64,000 nucleotides of DNA from Streptomyces sp. YPW6 (lineage in GTDB: Bacteria > Actinomycetota > Actinomycetes > Streptomycetales > Streptomycetaceae): positions 7,041,001 to 7,105,000 of the forward strand of contig NZ_CP076457.1 of NCBI RefSeq assembly GCF_018866325.1. Reading direction: 5' to 3'. Within the stretch, counting starts at the first letter, position 1. Each line of letters begins with the position of its first letter. Position numbers and translations under genes: made by a program. Positions 43,231-50,826 of this stretch are shown here, one piece after another. The notes under the pieces were generated by a model that saw only the letters and a list, made by a program, of their open reading frames with translations, was not told where the DNA came from and searched no databases.

Positions 43231-44951
43231 CGGTCCGCGGGCACCAGGACGCCCGCCCGCAGCAGCCGTCGGGCGAGGGCGAGACCGAGGTCGCCGGCGG
43301 TGCTCACCCGGCCGTCGAGCAGCCCGGCCACGGGTACGAGGTCGGTTGCCGCGAAGTCGAGGTGACCCACGCGGGTGTGCAGACGGGTTCCCTCCAGCCG
43401 GGGCTCCAGCGCCTCCCGCAGCCGTACCGGAGACGTCGTCACGAGGCCGCTCAGGGCGGTGAGCTGAGCGACCGGTCCCAGCGGTGCCGGACGGGCCTGG
43501 GACCGGTGGGCGCGGTGGAACAGGGGCGCGGGGTCGGCTTCGGCGAGGGCGGACAGCAGGCGCTCGCGGACCAGGCCCAGGACGTCGTCCGGCCCGTCCG
43601 TACCGCCTGGCCCGTCCGTACTGCCTGCCCCTTCCGTACCGTCTGGCCGTTCCGTACCGCCTGTTCCTTCCGTACCGCCTGGTTCGTCCGGCCCCGCCGC
43701 CTTCCGCGCCGCCAGCGGCAGGGACCGCCGCATGGACGGATCGTCGGCCAGTGCCGCGAGGGCGGCCCGGGTCAGCTGCTCGGCCAGGGCGAAGCGGGTC
43801 CAGGCGTGGACCCCCAGCGTCAGGTGGACCGAGACCTGCCCCTGGGCTTGTGCCGAGTGCAGCCAGCCGCGCGGCAGATAGAGCACATCGCCGGGGCGGA
43901 GCATCGTGTCCAGCCGGGGCGTGCCGTGCGAGGCCCGGTCGGCGACGGCCGCACGGTGATCGGTCCACGGCTGATCGCGCAACGGGTCCGGCAGCACGGG
44001 CTCGTGGATCACCCACCGCTTCGCCCCCTCGATCTGGAGGACGAACACGTCGTGCACGTCGTAGTGCGCGTCGAACCCCCGGTTCTGCGGAGGGGTGACG
44101 TAGGCGTTCGCCTGTACGGGGTGACCGAGCTCCGTACCCAGTCGGGAGACCAGGTCGGCCACCGGCTCCCAGGTGCGGTGCAGCGCTTGCAGGACGAGCG
44201 TGGCGCCGTCGGCGAACGCGCGCCACAGGGCGGTGTCGTCGAGCTGGTCGGCGACGGTCGCCCCGACTCCGGCGGGTGCGGTGAAGGACGACGACGGCAG
44301 TGTGGCCCCGTCCTTGGCGACCCGGAGGAACGGCGTACGCAGCCCGCGGCGGGAGATCAGCTCGTCGACCGCGGAGGGCGAGAAGACGTCGGAGAAGTCG
44401 CTCGCCTCCCGCGTCAGCGACGCTGTGCGTCCCCAGACGTCACGGGCGAATTCCTCCCGGCTGAGCCCGGTCAGACGCGACGGGAGGATTCCGGCGCCGT
44501 CACGCGCGCCGGAATCCCGGAGTTCGGTGCGGGACAGGCTCAAGAGCGGCTGCCGGCTCCGCTGTCGGCGCCCCCGTCCGCGCCGCCGTCGGCTCCGCCG
44601 TCGGCTCCGCCGTCGTGGGCGCCGGGTGTGCCGGCCGCTCCGCCGTCCGCGGGCCCTTCCGCGCCGCCGTCGGCTCCGCCGTCGTGGACGCCAGGGGTAC
44701 CCGCCGCTCCGCCGTCCGCAGGTCCTCGGCTCCGCTGTCGGCGCCCCCGTCGGCGCCCCCGTCGGCGCCCCCGTCGGCGCCCCGTCCGCGCCGCCGTCGG
44801 CTCCGCCGTCGTGGACGCCGGGGGTGCCGGCCGCTCCGCCGTCCGCGGGCCCTTCCGCGCCGCCGTCGGCTCCGCCGTCGTGGACGCCGGGCGTCCCCGC
44901 CGCTCCGCCGTCCGCAGGTCCCTCGGCTCCGCTCGCGTCGTGCTCGGTCAT
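43227..44951 (-). CDS. Cupin-8/JmjC-type oxygenase with unstable repetitive N-terminus
   Basis: The C-terminal 400 residues are a JmjC/cupin-8 dioxygenase of the ribosomal-oxygenase (YcfD-like) type. The Fe(II) ligands HxD are in HYDVHDVFVLQIEGAKRW; the distal His is in LPRGWLHSAQAQ. It probably hydroxylates protein or peptide substrates using 2-oxoglutarate. The start at ATG 44951 has an excellent AGGAGGAAAG site. The next 120 residues come from DNA repeats (44545-44935) read first as GPADGGAAGTPGVHDGG and then, after two single-base losses, as an Arg-rich frame. If those bases are restored, the frame starting at 44951 stops at TGA (about 44539). The oxygenase could then start at the overlapping TTG (LSLSRTELRDSG). 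The N-terminal 130 residues are therefore doubtful. Confidence 0.8.
   Translation of the reverse strand: MTEHDASGAEGPADGGAAGTPGVHDGGADGGAEGPADGGAAGTPGVHDGGADGGADGAPTGAPTGAPTGAPTAEPRTCGRRSGGYPWRPRRRSRRRRGRARGRRSGRHTRRPRRRSRRRSRRRRGRGRRQRSRQPLLSLSRTELRDSGARDGAGILPSRLTGLSREEFARDVWGRTASLTREASDFSDVFSPSAVDELISRRGLRTPFLRVAKDGATLPSSSFTAPAGVGATVADQLDDTALWRAFADGATLVLQALHRTWEPVADLVSRLGTELGHPVQANAYVTPPQNRGFDAHYDVHDVFVLQIEGAKRWVIHEPVLPDPLRDQPWTDHRAAVADRASHGTPRLDTMLRPGDVLYLPRGWLHSAQAQGQVSVHLTLGVHAWTRFALAEQLTRAALAALADDPSMRRSLPLAARKAAGPDEPGGTEGTGGTERPDGTEGAGSTDGPGGTDGPDDVLGLVRERLLSALAEADPAPLFHRAHRSQARPAPLGPVAQLTALSGLVTTSPVRLREALEPRLEGTRLHTRVGHLDFAATDLVPVAGLLDGRVSTAGDLGLALARRLLRAGVLVPADR
44545..44935 (-). repeat. 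Tandem repeat array in the 5' part of the cupin gene
   Basis: There are four copies of a unit of about 70 bases, two on each side of a run of a 12-base unit (GGCGCCCCCGTC on the plus strand). Copies differ by single bases: four C at 44780-44783 where sister units have five, and CC at 44724-44725 where the sister unit has CCC. These losses change the reading frame. Slippage or assembly collapse is likely. Confidence 0.8.
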
Positions 44952-45237
44952 CTTTCCTCCTGGGGTCACACCATGGAGACGATGGTTTTCCGCTGGTCGG
45001 AAACCCGGTCGCCGGGACGTCGGTACATGCCGAAATGGCCAGTAATCACCGTATCCCCGTGGTGAAGAAACATCGATTCGGGCGGTGGTGGAGTCGTCCG
45101 AATGCCGGAACTCGCCTCCGTCTGAGGTGCCGGCGCCCGATCGTCCTCCTGACGCCGGCCCGGTGGTCCGTCAGGGGAGGTACGGCTGACCGGATGGCCG
45201 ATCGCTTGATCGTCTCCGGGCGGGGTAGCGGATCGGT

Positions 45238-47205
45238 ATGACCACTGACAGGACATCGCCCGCGACCGGCGGGTACGCACAGCCGGAGATCGACGTCCGG
45301 GCGCTGGCCGAGGTGCTCGACGGCGAGTACGCCGAAGTCCGCGATCTGGTCCGGGCCAACCTGTTGACGCACGCCTCGGTGCTGGACGAGGCCGAGGAAC
45401 TCGACATCGACGCGTACCGCGAGCGGGTGCGCGGACTCGTGGTCGAGATGGCGGCGACGGGGCAGACCGGCATGGGCTTCCCGAAGCGGTACGGGGGAGG
45501 CGGCGACGTCGGGGCCTCGATCGCCGCGTTCGAGACGCTCGCCTTCGGCGACCTGTCGGTGCTGGTGAAGGTCGGAGTGCAGTTCGGGCTCTTCGGCGGC
45601 GCGATCCTGCATCTGGGGACCGGGCGCCACCACGACGCGTATCTTCCCGGGCTCGTCACCGGGGAGCTGATGGGCTGCTTCGCGATGACGGAGACCGGGC
45701 ACGGCTCCAACGTCCAGGCGCTCGGCACCGTCGCGCGCTACGACGTCGACGCCCAGGAGTTCGTCATCACCACCGAGGGCGACCAGGCGCGCAAGGACTA
45801 CATCGGCAACGCCGCCCGCCACGGCGAACTGGCCGTTGTCTTCGCCCAGCTGGAGGTGGCCGGAGAGTCGCGGGGGGTGCACGCGTTCGTCGTGCCGATC
45901 CGGACCGGCGGCGAGGCGGCGCCCGGCGTCCACATCGAGGACGACGGCCGGAAGATGGGCCTCAACGGCGTGGACAACGGGCGCATCCGGTTCGACGGGG
46001 TGCGGGTGGAGCGCGAAGCGCTGCTGAACCGCTTCGCCGACGTCACTCCGGAAGGTGTCTACGAGAGCCCGATCGACAACCCGAACCGCCGCTTCTTCAC
46101 CATGCTCGGCACCCTGGTGCAGGGCCGGGTCAGCGTCGGCGGCGCCGGGATCGGCGCCGCCAAGGTCGCTCTCGCGATCGCCACGAAGTACGCCCTGCGA
46201 CGGCGGCAGTTCCCGGCAGGTCCCCGGGGCCAGGAGCAGCTGCTCCTCGACTACGGTCTGCACCAGCGGCGTCTGCTGCCGCTCATCGCCCGTACGTACG
46301 CGCTGCATTTCGCCCAGGACGTCCTGCGCTCCCAGCTCCACGACGTCTTCTCCGGACCGGAGGACGACCCGCAGGCGCGACGCCTTCTGGAGGCCCGCGC
46401 CGCCGGGACCAAGGCGCTCGCCACCTGGCACGCCACCCGGGTGATCCAGGAGTGCCGCGAGGCGTGCGGCGGCGCGGGGTATCTCGCCGTCAACCGGTTC
46501 GCCGCGCTCAAGGCCGACAGCGACATCTTCACCACCTTCGAGGGCGACAACCACGTCCTGCTCCAGCTCGTCGCGAAGGGCCTGCTCACCGACTACGCCG
46601 GCGAGTTCGAGGACCTGGACCAGCTGGGCATGGTCCGCCACGTCACCCATCTCGCCGTCGAGACGGTCATCGAGAAGACGTCGGCCCACAAACTCCTCGA
46701 ACGGGTCCGTGATCTGCTGCCGGGCGGTGACGAGTGGGACCAGGAAGCCGGTCTGCTCGACTCGGAGTACCAGCTCGCCATGGTCCGCTACCGGGAGGAG
46801 CACATGCTCGCCGGGGTCGCCCGCAGGCTCAAGAGCGGTATCGACCGCAAGCGCGATCCGGGCGCGGTCTTCTCCGAGGTCCAGGACCACGTCATCGCCG
46901 TGGCCCGCGCCCATATGGAGCGCCTGGTGCTGGAGGCGTTCGTCGAGAAGACGCGCGCGCTGCCCGAGGGCGGCAACAAGGTCGCCCTGGGCCTGCTCTG
47001 CGACCTGTTCGCCCTGTCGGTGATCGAGGCGGACCGCGCCTGGTTCATGGAGCACGGCCGGCTGACCGTCCAGCGCTCCAAGGCCATCAGCCGCGAGGTG
47101 AACGACCTCTGCCGCAAGGTCCGGCCGCTGGCCGCCGAACTCGTCGACGCCTGGGGGGTTCCGGACGCCATGCTGCGCGCCCCGGACCTGGTGGGCGGAG
47201 CCTGA
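45238..47205 (+). CDS. Acyl-CoA oxidase/dehydrogenase family flavoenzyme
   Basis: This is a 655-aa flavoenzyme, longer than ordinary acyl-CoA dehydrogenases and the size of acyl-CoA oxidases. FAMTETGHGSNVQALGT is the FAD-binding signature, with KMGLNGVDNGRIRFD and CREACGGAGYLAVNRF further on. FEGDNHVLLQLVAKGLL holds the region of the catalytic Glu typical of acyl-CoA oxidases. It probably introduces the first double bond in fatty acyl-CoA. The start is ATG at 45238 with a weak ribosome binding site. The C-terminal 200 residues are helical, as in the oxidase family. It stands alone between two oppositely oriented genes. Confidence 0.9.
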   Translation: MTTDRTSPATGGYAQPEIDVRALAEVLDGEYAEVRDLVRANLLTHASVLDEAEELDIDAYRERVRGLVVEMAATGQTGMGFPKRYGGGGDVGASIAAFETLAFGDLSVLVKVGVQFGLFGGAILHLGTGRHHDAYLPGLVTGELMGCFAMTETGHGSNVQALGTVARYDVDAQEFVITTEGDQARKDYIGNAARHGELAVVFAQLEVAGESRGVHAFVVPIRTGGEAAPGVHIEDDGRKMGLNGVDNGRIRFDGVRVEREALLNRFADVTPEGVYESPIDNPNRRFFTMLGTLVQGRVSVGGAGIGAAKVALAIATKYALRRRQFPAGPRGQEQLLLDYGLHQRRLLPLIARTYALHFAQDVLRSQLHDVFSGPEDDPQARRLLEARAAGTKALATWHATRVIQECREACGGAGYLAVNRFAALKADSDIFTTFEGDNHVLLQLVAKGLLTDYAGEFEDLDQLGMVRHVTHLAVETVIEKTSAHKLLERVRDLLPGGDEWDQEAGLLDSEYQLAMVRYREEHMLAGVARRLKSGIDRKRDPGAVFSEVQDHVIAVARAHMERLVLEAFVEKTRALPEGGNKVALGLLCDLFALSVIEADRAWFMEHGRLTVQRSKAISREVNDLCRKVRPLAAELVDAWGVPDAMLRAPDLVGGA

Positions 47206-47269
47206 ACCCGGTGGCGGCCCCGGGCCCTGATGCCCGGGGCCGGGCGGCGCACCGTCGGCCCGTGGACCG

Positions 47270-47422
47270 TCAGCCGGTGAACAACTGGGCGGCCTTGCGG
47301 ATCAGTTCGTACAGCCCGTAGGCGAGCGGGGCGCCCACCCACAGCCAGGTGAAGGCGATCAGCGGCCGCCGGTCCTTCCCCGCGTCGGTATCAGGCGGAC
47401 TCTGACTGCTGCTGTCGGACAT
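47270..47422 (-). CDS. Small subunit of OFA-type MFS transporter (50 aa)
   Basis: This is a 50-aa protein beginning MSDSSSQSPPDTDAGKDRRP. It has one transmembrane helix at about residues 21-40 (LIAFTWLWVGAPLAYGLYEL) and a short basic tail. Its start at 47422 overlaps the end of the transporter gene by 32 bases. One-helix proteins of this type accompany oxalate/formate antiporter family transporters and are sometimes annotated as an MFS transporter small subunit. A partner role is therefore likely. Confidence 0.78.
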   Translation of the reverse strand: MSDSSSQSPPDTDAGKDRRPLIAFTWLWVGAPLAYGLYELIRKAAQLFTG

Positions 47423-48740
47423 CGGGCGCTCCCTTCTGCGCGCTGACGGCGCCGAGGTGATGGGACGGGTGGACCGGGCGGACCAGTTCGTTGGCCGCGA
47501 AGCCGACGGCGAGCAGGGCCATCATGATCAGGAGGGACGTCCCGTACAGATCCGCGCCGCTCTTCCCGGCCTCCTCCTGCCGGTCGGCGATCCAGTTCAC
47601 GATCAGCGGACCCAGGACCCCGGCGGTGGACCAGGCGGTGAGCAGGCGGCCGTGGATCGCGCCCACCTGGTACGTGCCGAACAGGTCTTTGAGATAGGCC
47701 GGGATCGTCGCGAAGCCACCGCCGTAGAAGGAGAGGACGACGAGCGCGCACAGGACGAACAGCGGCTTGGACGAGTCCCCCACCAGGGCGATGAGCGCGT
47801 ACATGAGCGTGCCCGCGCCGAGGTAGACGCGGTAGATGTTCTTGCGCCCGATCAGGTCGGACGTCGAGGACCAGCCGATCCGGCCGGCCATGTTGGCCGC
47901 GGACAGCAGGGCGACGAACCCGGCGGCCGCGGTCACCGAAACGGGCGTCGAGGTGTCCGCGAAGAAGTCCGTGATCATCGGCGCGGCCTTCTCCAGGATG
48001 CCGATGCCGGCGGTGACGTTCATGCAGAGCACGATCCACAGCAGCCAGAACTGCGGGGTGCGCAGCGCCTGGCGCGCCGACACCTGCGGCCCGGCGGGGG
48101 CGGCGACGGTGCCGTCCGCCCGGGGTTCCTCCGCACGCGGGCGCGGCACCCGGACCAGCAGGACGCCCAGCAGCATGAAGACGGCGTAGGCGAGCCCGTG
48201 GACCAGGAAGGCGAGGGCGATGCCCCGGTGGTCGCCGCCGAAGGACTCCAGCATCTGCGCCGACCAGGGTGAGGCGATCAGCGCTCCGCCGCCGAACCCC
48301 ATGATGGCGATGCCCGTGGCCATGCCCGGGCGGTCGGGGAACCACTTGATGAGCGTCGACACGGGCGAGATGTAGCCGATGCCGAGGCCGATGCCCCCGA
48401 CGAAGCCGTACCCGAGGACGATCAGCCAGAACTGCTGGGTCGCCGCGCCGAATGCGGAGAGCAGGAAACCCGAGGAGAAGCAGATCAGGGCGACGGTCAT
48501 GGCCCACCGGGGCCCGCGGCGCTCGACCAGCGTGCCGCCGAAGGCGGCGGAGAGGCCGAGCATGACGATGCCGAGCTGGAAGGGCAGGGCGCTCTGCGTG
48601 CCGCTGAGGCCGAGCGCGTTCTCCAGCGGCGGCTTGAACACGGACCAGGCGTAGGCCTGGCCGATGGAGAGGTGGATGGAGAGGGCGGCGGGCGGTACCA
48701 GCCAGCGACTCCAGCCCGCGGGGGCGATGGGGGGACTCAT
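47391..48740 (-). CDS. MFS transporter, oxalate/formate antiporter (OFA) family
   Basis: This is a 449-aa major facilitator with about twelve transmembrane helices and a central loop (residues about 200-225). The N-terminal pattern IGQAYAWSVFKPPLENALG and GIGLGIGYISPVSTLIKWFPDRPGM are hallmarks of the OFA family. The substrate is probably a carboxylate, but the family is broad. The start is ATG at 48740. Its ribosome binding site GTGAGGG lies in the 3' arm of a hairpin with a UACG loop, which suggests translational control. The 50-aa partner gene overlaps its 3' end. A TetR gene lies upstream in the same direction. Confidence 0.9.
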   Translation of the reverse strand: MSPPIAPAGWSRWLVPPAALSIHLSIGQAYAWSVFKPPLENALGLSGTQSALPFQLGIVMLGLSAAFGGTLVERRGPRWAMTVALICFSSGFLLSAFGAATQQFWLIVLGYGFVGGIGLGIGYISPVSTLIKWFPDRPGMATGIAIMGFGGGALIASPWSAQMLESFGGDHRGIALAFLVHGLAYAVFMLLGVLLVRVPRPRAEEPRADGTVAAPAGPQVSARQALRTPQFWLLWIVLCMNVTAGIGILEKAAPMITDFFADTSTPVSVTAAAGFVALLSAANMAGRIGWSSTSDLIGRKNIYRVYLGAGTLMYALIALVGDSSKPLFVLCALVVLSFYGGGFATIPAYLKDLFGTYQVGAIHGRLLTAWSTAGVLGPLIVNWIADRQEEAGKSGADLYGTSLLIMMALLAVGFAANELVRPVHPSHHLGAVSAQKGAPDVRQQQSESA

Positions 48741-48744
48741 GGGT

Positions 48745-48781
48745 CCCTCACCGTAGTGAGGGGGCCTTCGGTTGAGAAGGC
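48745..48781 (-). promoter_or_regulatory. Two tandem hairpins in the transporter leader; the proximal one covers the ribosome binding site
   Basis: On the minus strand CCCTCAC-TACG-GTGAGGG (48762-48745) forms a perfect 7-bp stem closed by C-G around a UACG loop, the very stable UNCG type. The GTGAGGG arm is the ribosome binding site, only four bases from the ATG. Just upstream GCCTTC-N6-GAAGGC (48781-48764) forms a second stem. What regulates the opening is unknown. Confidence 0.65.
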
Positions 48782-48862
48782 TGGTGGTTTAACTTTCACC
48801 TTGTTCGATTCGGGTGGCGGTGACGCCCGAGGGCGGTGCCGTGGGACCTGCCGGCCGCAGGG

Positions 48863-49465
48863 CTACTCGCCGGAGGCGGTCGCCGCGAGCACCAGCTCGA
48901 CGCAGTGCGCCTCCAGCCGCTCGCGCGGTACGTCGAGCGTGCCGTGCAGCCACCCCGCGAAGAGGTTCGCCAGGCCGCCGACCAGTGCGTGCGCGGCCAG
49001 CCGGCGGTCGATGCCGTCGCCCGTACCGCCGAGCTGTCCGCCGACGAGATCGGTGAACACCGGCATGAGCAGGTGGCTGCGGGCTCCGAGCACCGGGTCG
49101 GCGAACGGCTCCAGGAGCAGCAGGCGGCCCTTGTGCGGCGCGTCCAGCACCAGGGCGACGAAAGCCGACACGGCGCCCCGGGCCCGGACCTCGCGCTGCG
49201 GGGCGCCGGTCGCCACCGCTCCCTCCAGCGCGCTCCGGGCCTCCTCGGCGACCCGCTCGAAGGCGGCGAGGAGCAGATCGTCGCGGCCGGTGAAGCTCTC
49301 GTAGAAATAGCGGTCCGTCAGACGGGCCTCACGGCAGACGGACCGCACCGTGACGGCCGCGCACCCCTGCTCGCCGGCCAGGCGCTCGGCGACGTCCAGC
49401 AGTGTCCGCCGACGGGTGGCACGACGATCGGCGAGCGTGCTGCCGCCCCAGCTCCGTTCCGTCAA
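48863..49465 (-). CDS. TetR-family transcriptional regulator
   Basis: This is a 200-aa regulator. The N-terminal helix-turn-helix is AVTVRSVCREARLTDRYFYE, with the typical FTGRDDLLLAAF after it. The C-terminal ligand domain is Leu/Ala-rich. I chose TTG at 49465 (LTERSWGG) because GGGGGAAA sits just upstream, because it gives the usual length of 200 aa, and because two palindromes then lie between it and the divergent oxygenase gene. ATG at 49558 would place the palindrome inside the coding region. It probably represses itself and the divergent MpaB-like gene. Confidence 0.85.
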   Translation of the reverse strand: MTERSWGGSTLADRRATRRRTLLDVAERLAGEQGCAAVTVRSVCREARLTDRYFYESFTGRDDLLLAAFERVAEEARSALEGAVATGAPQREVRARGAVSAFVALVLDAPHKGRLLLLEPFADPVLGARSHLLMPVFTDLVGGQLGGTGDGIDRRLAAHALVGGLANLFAGWLHGTLDVPRERLEAHCVELVLAATASGE

Positions 49466-49513
49466 CTGCGTTTCCCCCGCGCTCTGTTCGCCTTGCTGTG
49501 TGCTGCCGCGCCA

Positions 49514-49543
49514 TTGACGACAGGTGTCCGCACATTCTAACCT
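49514..49543 (+). promoter_or_regulatory. Promoter for the MpaB-like oxygenase gene
   Basis: TTGACG (49514-49519) and TAACCT (49538-49543) are spaced 18 bases apart, matching a housekeeping sigma factor site. Both elements touch the two palindromes below, so a bound TetR repressor would block access. Confidence 0.6.
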
Positions 49544-49556
49544 GAGGACAGCTGTC
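49519..49556. promoter_or_regulatory. Two TetR operator candidates (GACAGSTGTC)
   Basis: GACAGGTGTC (49519-49528) and GACAGCTGTC (49547-49556) share the same 10-base core. The second extends to an almost perfect 18-base palindrome (49543-49560). They are 28 bases apart centre to centre and lie between the divergent TetR and oxygenase genes. Assignment to this TetR protein is inference. Confidence 0.6.
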
Positions 49557-49606
49557 ATCAGATTGCTCCGCACGGCCTCACGACCCGAACCCCAGCGGAG
49601 GTGCAC

Positions 49607-50602
49607 GTGAGCGCGTCAGCACAGGGACCGGACCCGGCCGGCCTCCCGCCCCCCGAACCTCTCGGCCCCGACTCCCTCACCTGGCGATGGTTCGGCGACT
49701 GGCGGGGCCTCCTCCTCGCCCCCTGGGCCGGATCGATGCAGAACATGCATCCCGAGCTGGGCGCGGGCGTCGCCGAGCACTCACGCTTCTTCGAGGAGCG
49801 CTGGGAGCGCCTCTTCCGCTCGCTCTACCCGATCGGGGGAGTGGTCTACGACGGCCCGCTCGCCGCCCGTACGGCCCGCGAGGTACGCGGCTACCACGCC
49901 GCGATCGGCGGTGTCGACGCGCACGGCCGTCCGTACCACGCGCTCCGTCCCGGCACCTTCTACTGGGCGCACGCCACCTTCTTCATGCTGACCGTGCAGG
50001 TCGCCGAGCGTTTCGGCGGCGGCCTGACGGAGGCGCAGCGGCACACGCTCTTCGACGAGCACGTCCGCTGGTACGCGCTGTACGGCCTCTCGATGAAACC
50101 CGTCCCCGGCAGCTGGGAGGAGTTCCAGCGGTACTGGGACCACATGTGCGCGGACGTCCTGGAGGACAACCGGCCGACCCGGGACGTCCTGAACATGCGC
50201 CGTATCGCCCGGCCGCCCCTCCTGCGGTGGCTGCCGTCGCCGCTCTGGGCCCTCGCCCGCGTCCCGCTCGTCCGGACCACCCTGTGGATCACGGTCGGCC
50301 TGTACCCGCAGACCGTCCGGGATCGCCTCGGCCTGCGCTGGACGCCCCGCGACGAGCGCCTGCTGCGCCTGCTGGGCCGGTCGGTGCACCACGCGTGGCG
50401 GTACGTCCCCGAGCGGCACCGCTTCCACCCGCGCGCCCGGGCGGGCTGGGACCGCGAACGAGGGCGGCCCGGACCGGCCCAGGTCGAGACGCCGCCCCGG
50501 AACCTGCCGCCCGAGGAACGGCGAGGGCTCCCGCAGCACTACGTGCCGGGAGCCGGCCCTCGCGACGGGCAGCACCGCGTGCCGAAGATCCGGCGCCCGT
50601 GA
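49607..50602 (+). CDS. Oxygenase MpaB family protein (DUF2236)
   Basis: This is a 331-aa protein of the MpaB/rubber oxygenase-like family (DUF2236). Characteristic segments are GSMQNMHPELGAGVAEHSRF near the start, HALRPGTFYWAHATFFML and YGLSMKPVPGSWEEFQRYWD; the conserved His and Arg residues are candidate heme contacts. Members are thought to oxidise hydrophobic substrates. I chose GTG at 49607 because GGAGG (49597-49601) is 5 bases upstream. The C-terminal 60 residues are Pro/Arg-rich and run into degenerate DNA repeats. Divergent from, and probably repressed by, the TetR protein. Confidence 0.88.
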   Translation: MSASAQGPDPAGLPPPEPLGPDSLTWRWFGDWRGLLLAPWAGSMQNMHPELGAGVAEHSRFFEERWERLFRSLYPIGGVVYDGPLAARTAREVRGYHAAIGGVDAHGRPYHALRPGTFYWAHATFFMLTVQVAERFGGGLTEAQRHTLFDEHVRWYALYGLSMKPVPGSWEEFQRYWDHMCADVLEDNRPTRDVLNMRRIARPPLLRWLPSPLWALARVPLVRTTLWITVGLYPQTVRDRLGLRWTPRDERLLRLLGRSVHHAWRYVPERHRFHPRARAGWDRERGRPGPAQVETPPRNLPPEERRGLPQHYVPGAGPRDGQHRVPKIRRP

Positions 50603-50665
50603 CGGACAGCTCCGCGTGCCGGGTCCGGGGCCCGTGACGGACAGCACCACGGGCCCGGAACCGGC
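50558..50665 (+). repeat. Degenerate tandem repeats spanning the end of the MpaB gene
   Basis: There are three imperfect units of about 35 bases built around CCCGTGACGGACAGC (clearest at 50596 and 50631). A more diverged unit lies at 50558, inside the coding region. The repeats cover the stop codon at 50600 and the following intergenic space. Confidence 0.6.
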
Positions 50666-50826
50666 CCCGCGACCGAGGCGGCCCGACGGGCCGGCCCCGG
50701 GCGTCCCTCCCCGCCCGGTCACCCGCTTTGCCCGGCCGAACCGCCCTGCGGCTAGTTTGGGTGCAGCACGAACGAGCAGGCCGTGGCGGCGGAGACCGGC
50801 CCACGGGGGACGGGAGGTCGGGGAGA

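Noticed and set aside
44545..44935. Arg-rich RRSRRRRGR stretch as a nucleic-acid-binding domain of the cupin protein
   Set aside because: It is the same DNA repeat that encodes GPADGG units a few codons earlier, read in a shifted frame.
49466..49558. ATG at 49558 as start of the TetR gene
   Set aside because: It lacks a ribosome binding site and would place an operator-like palindrome and a divergent promoter inside the coding region.
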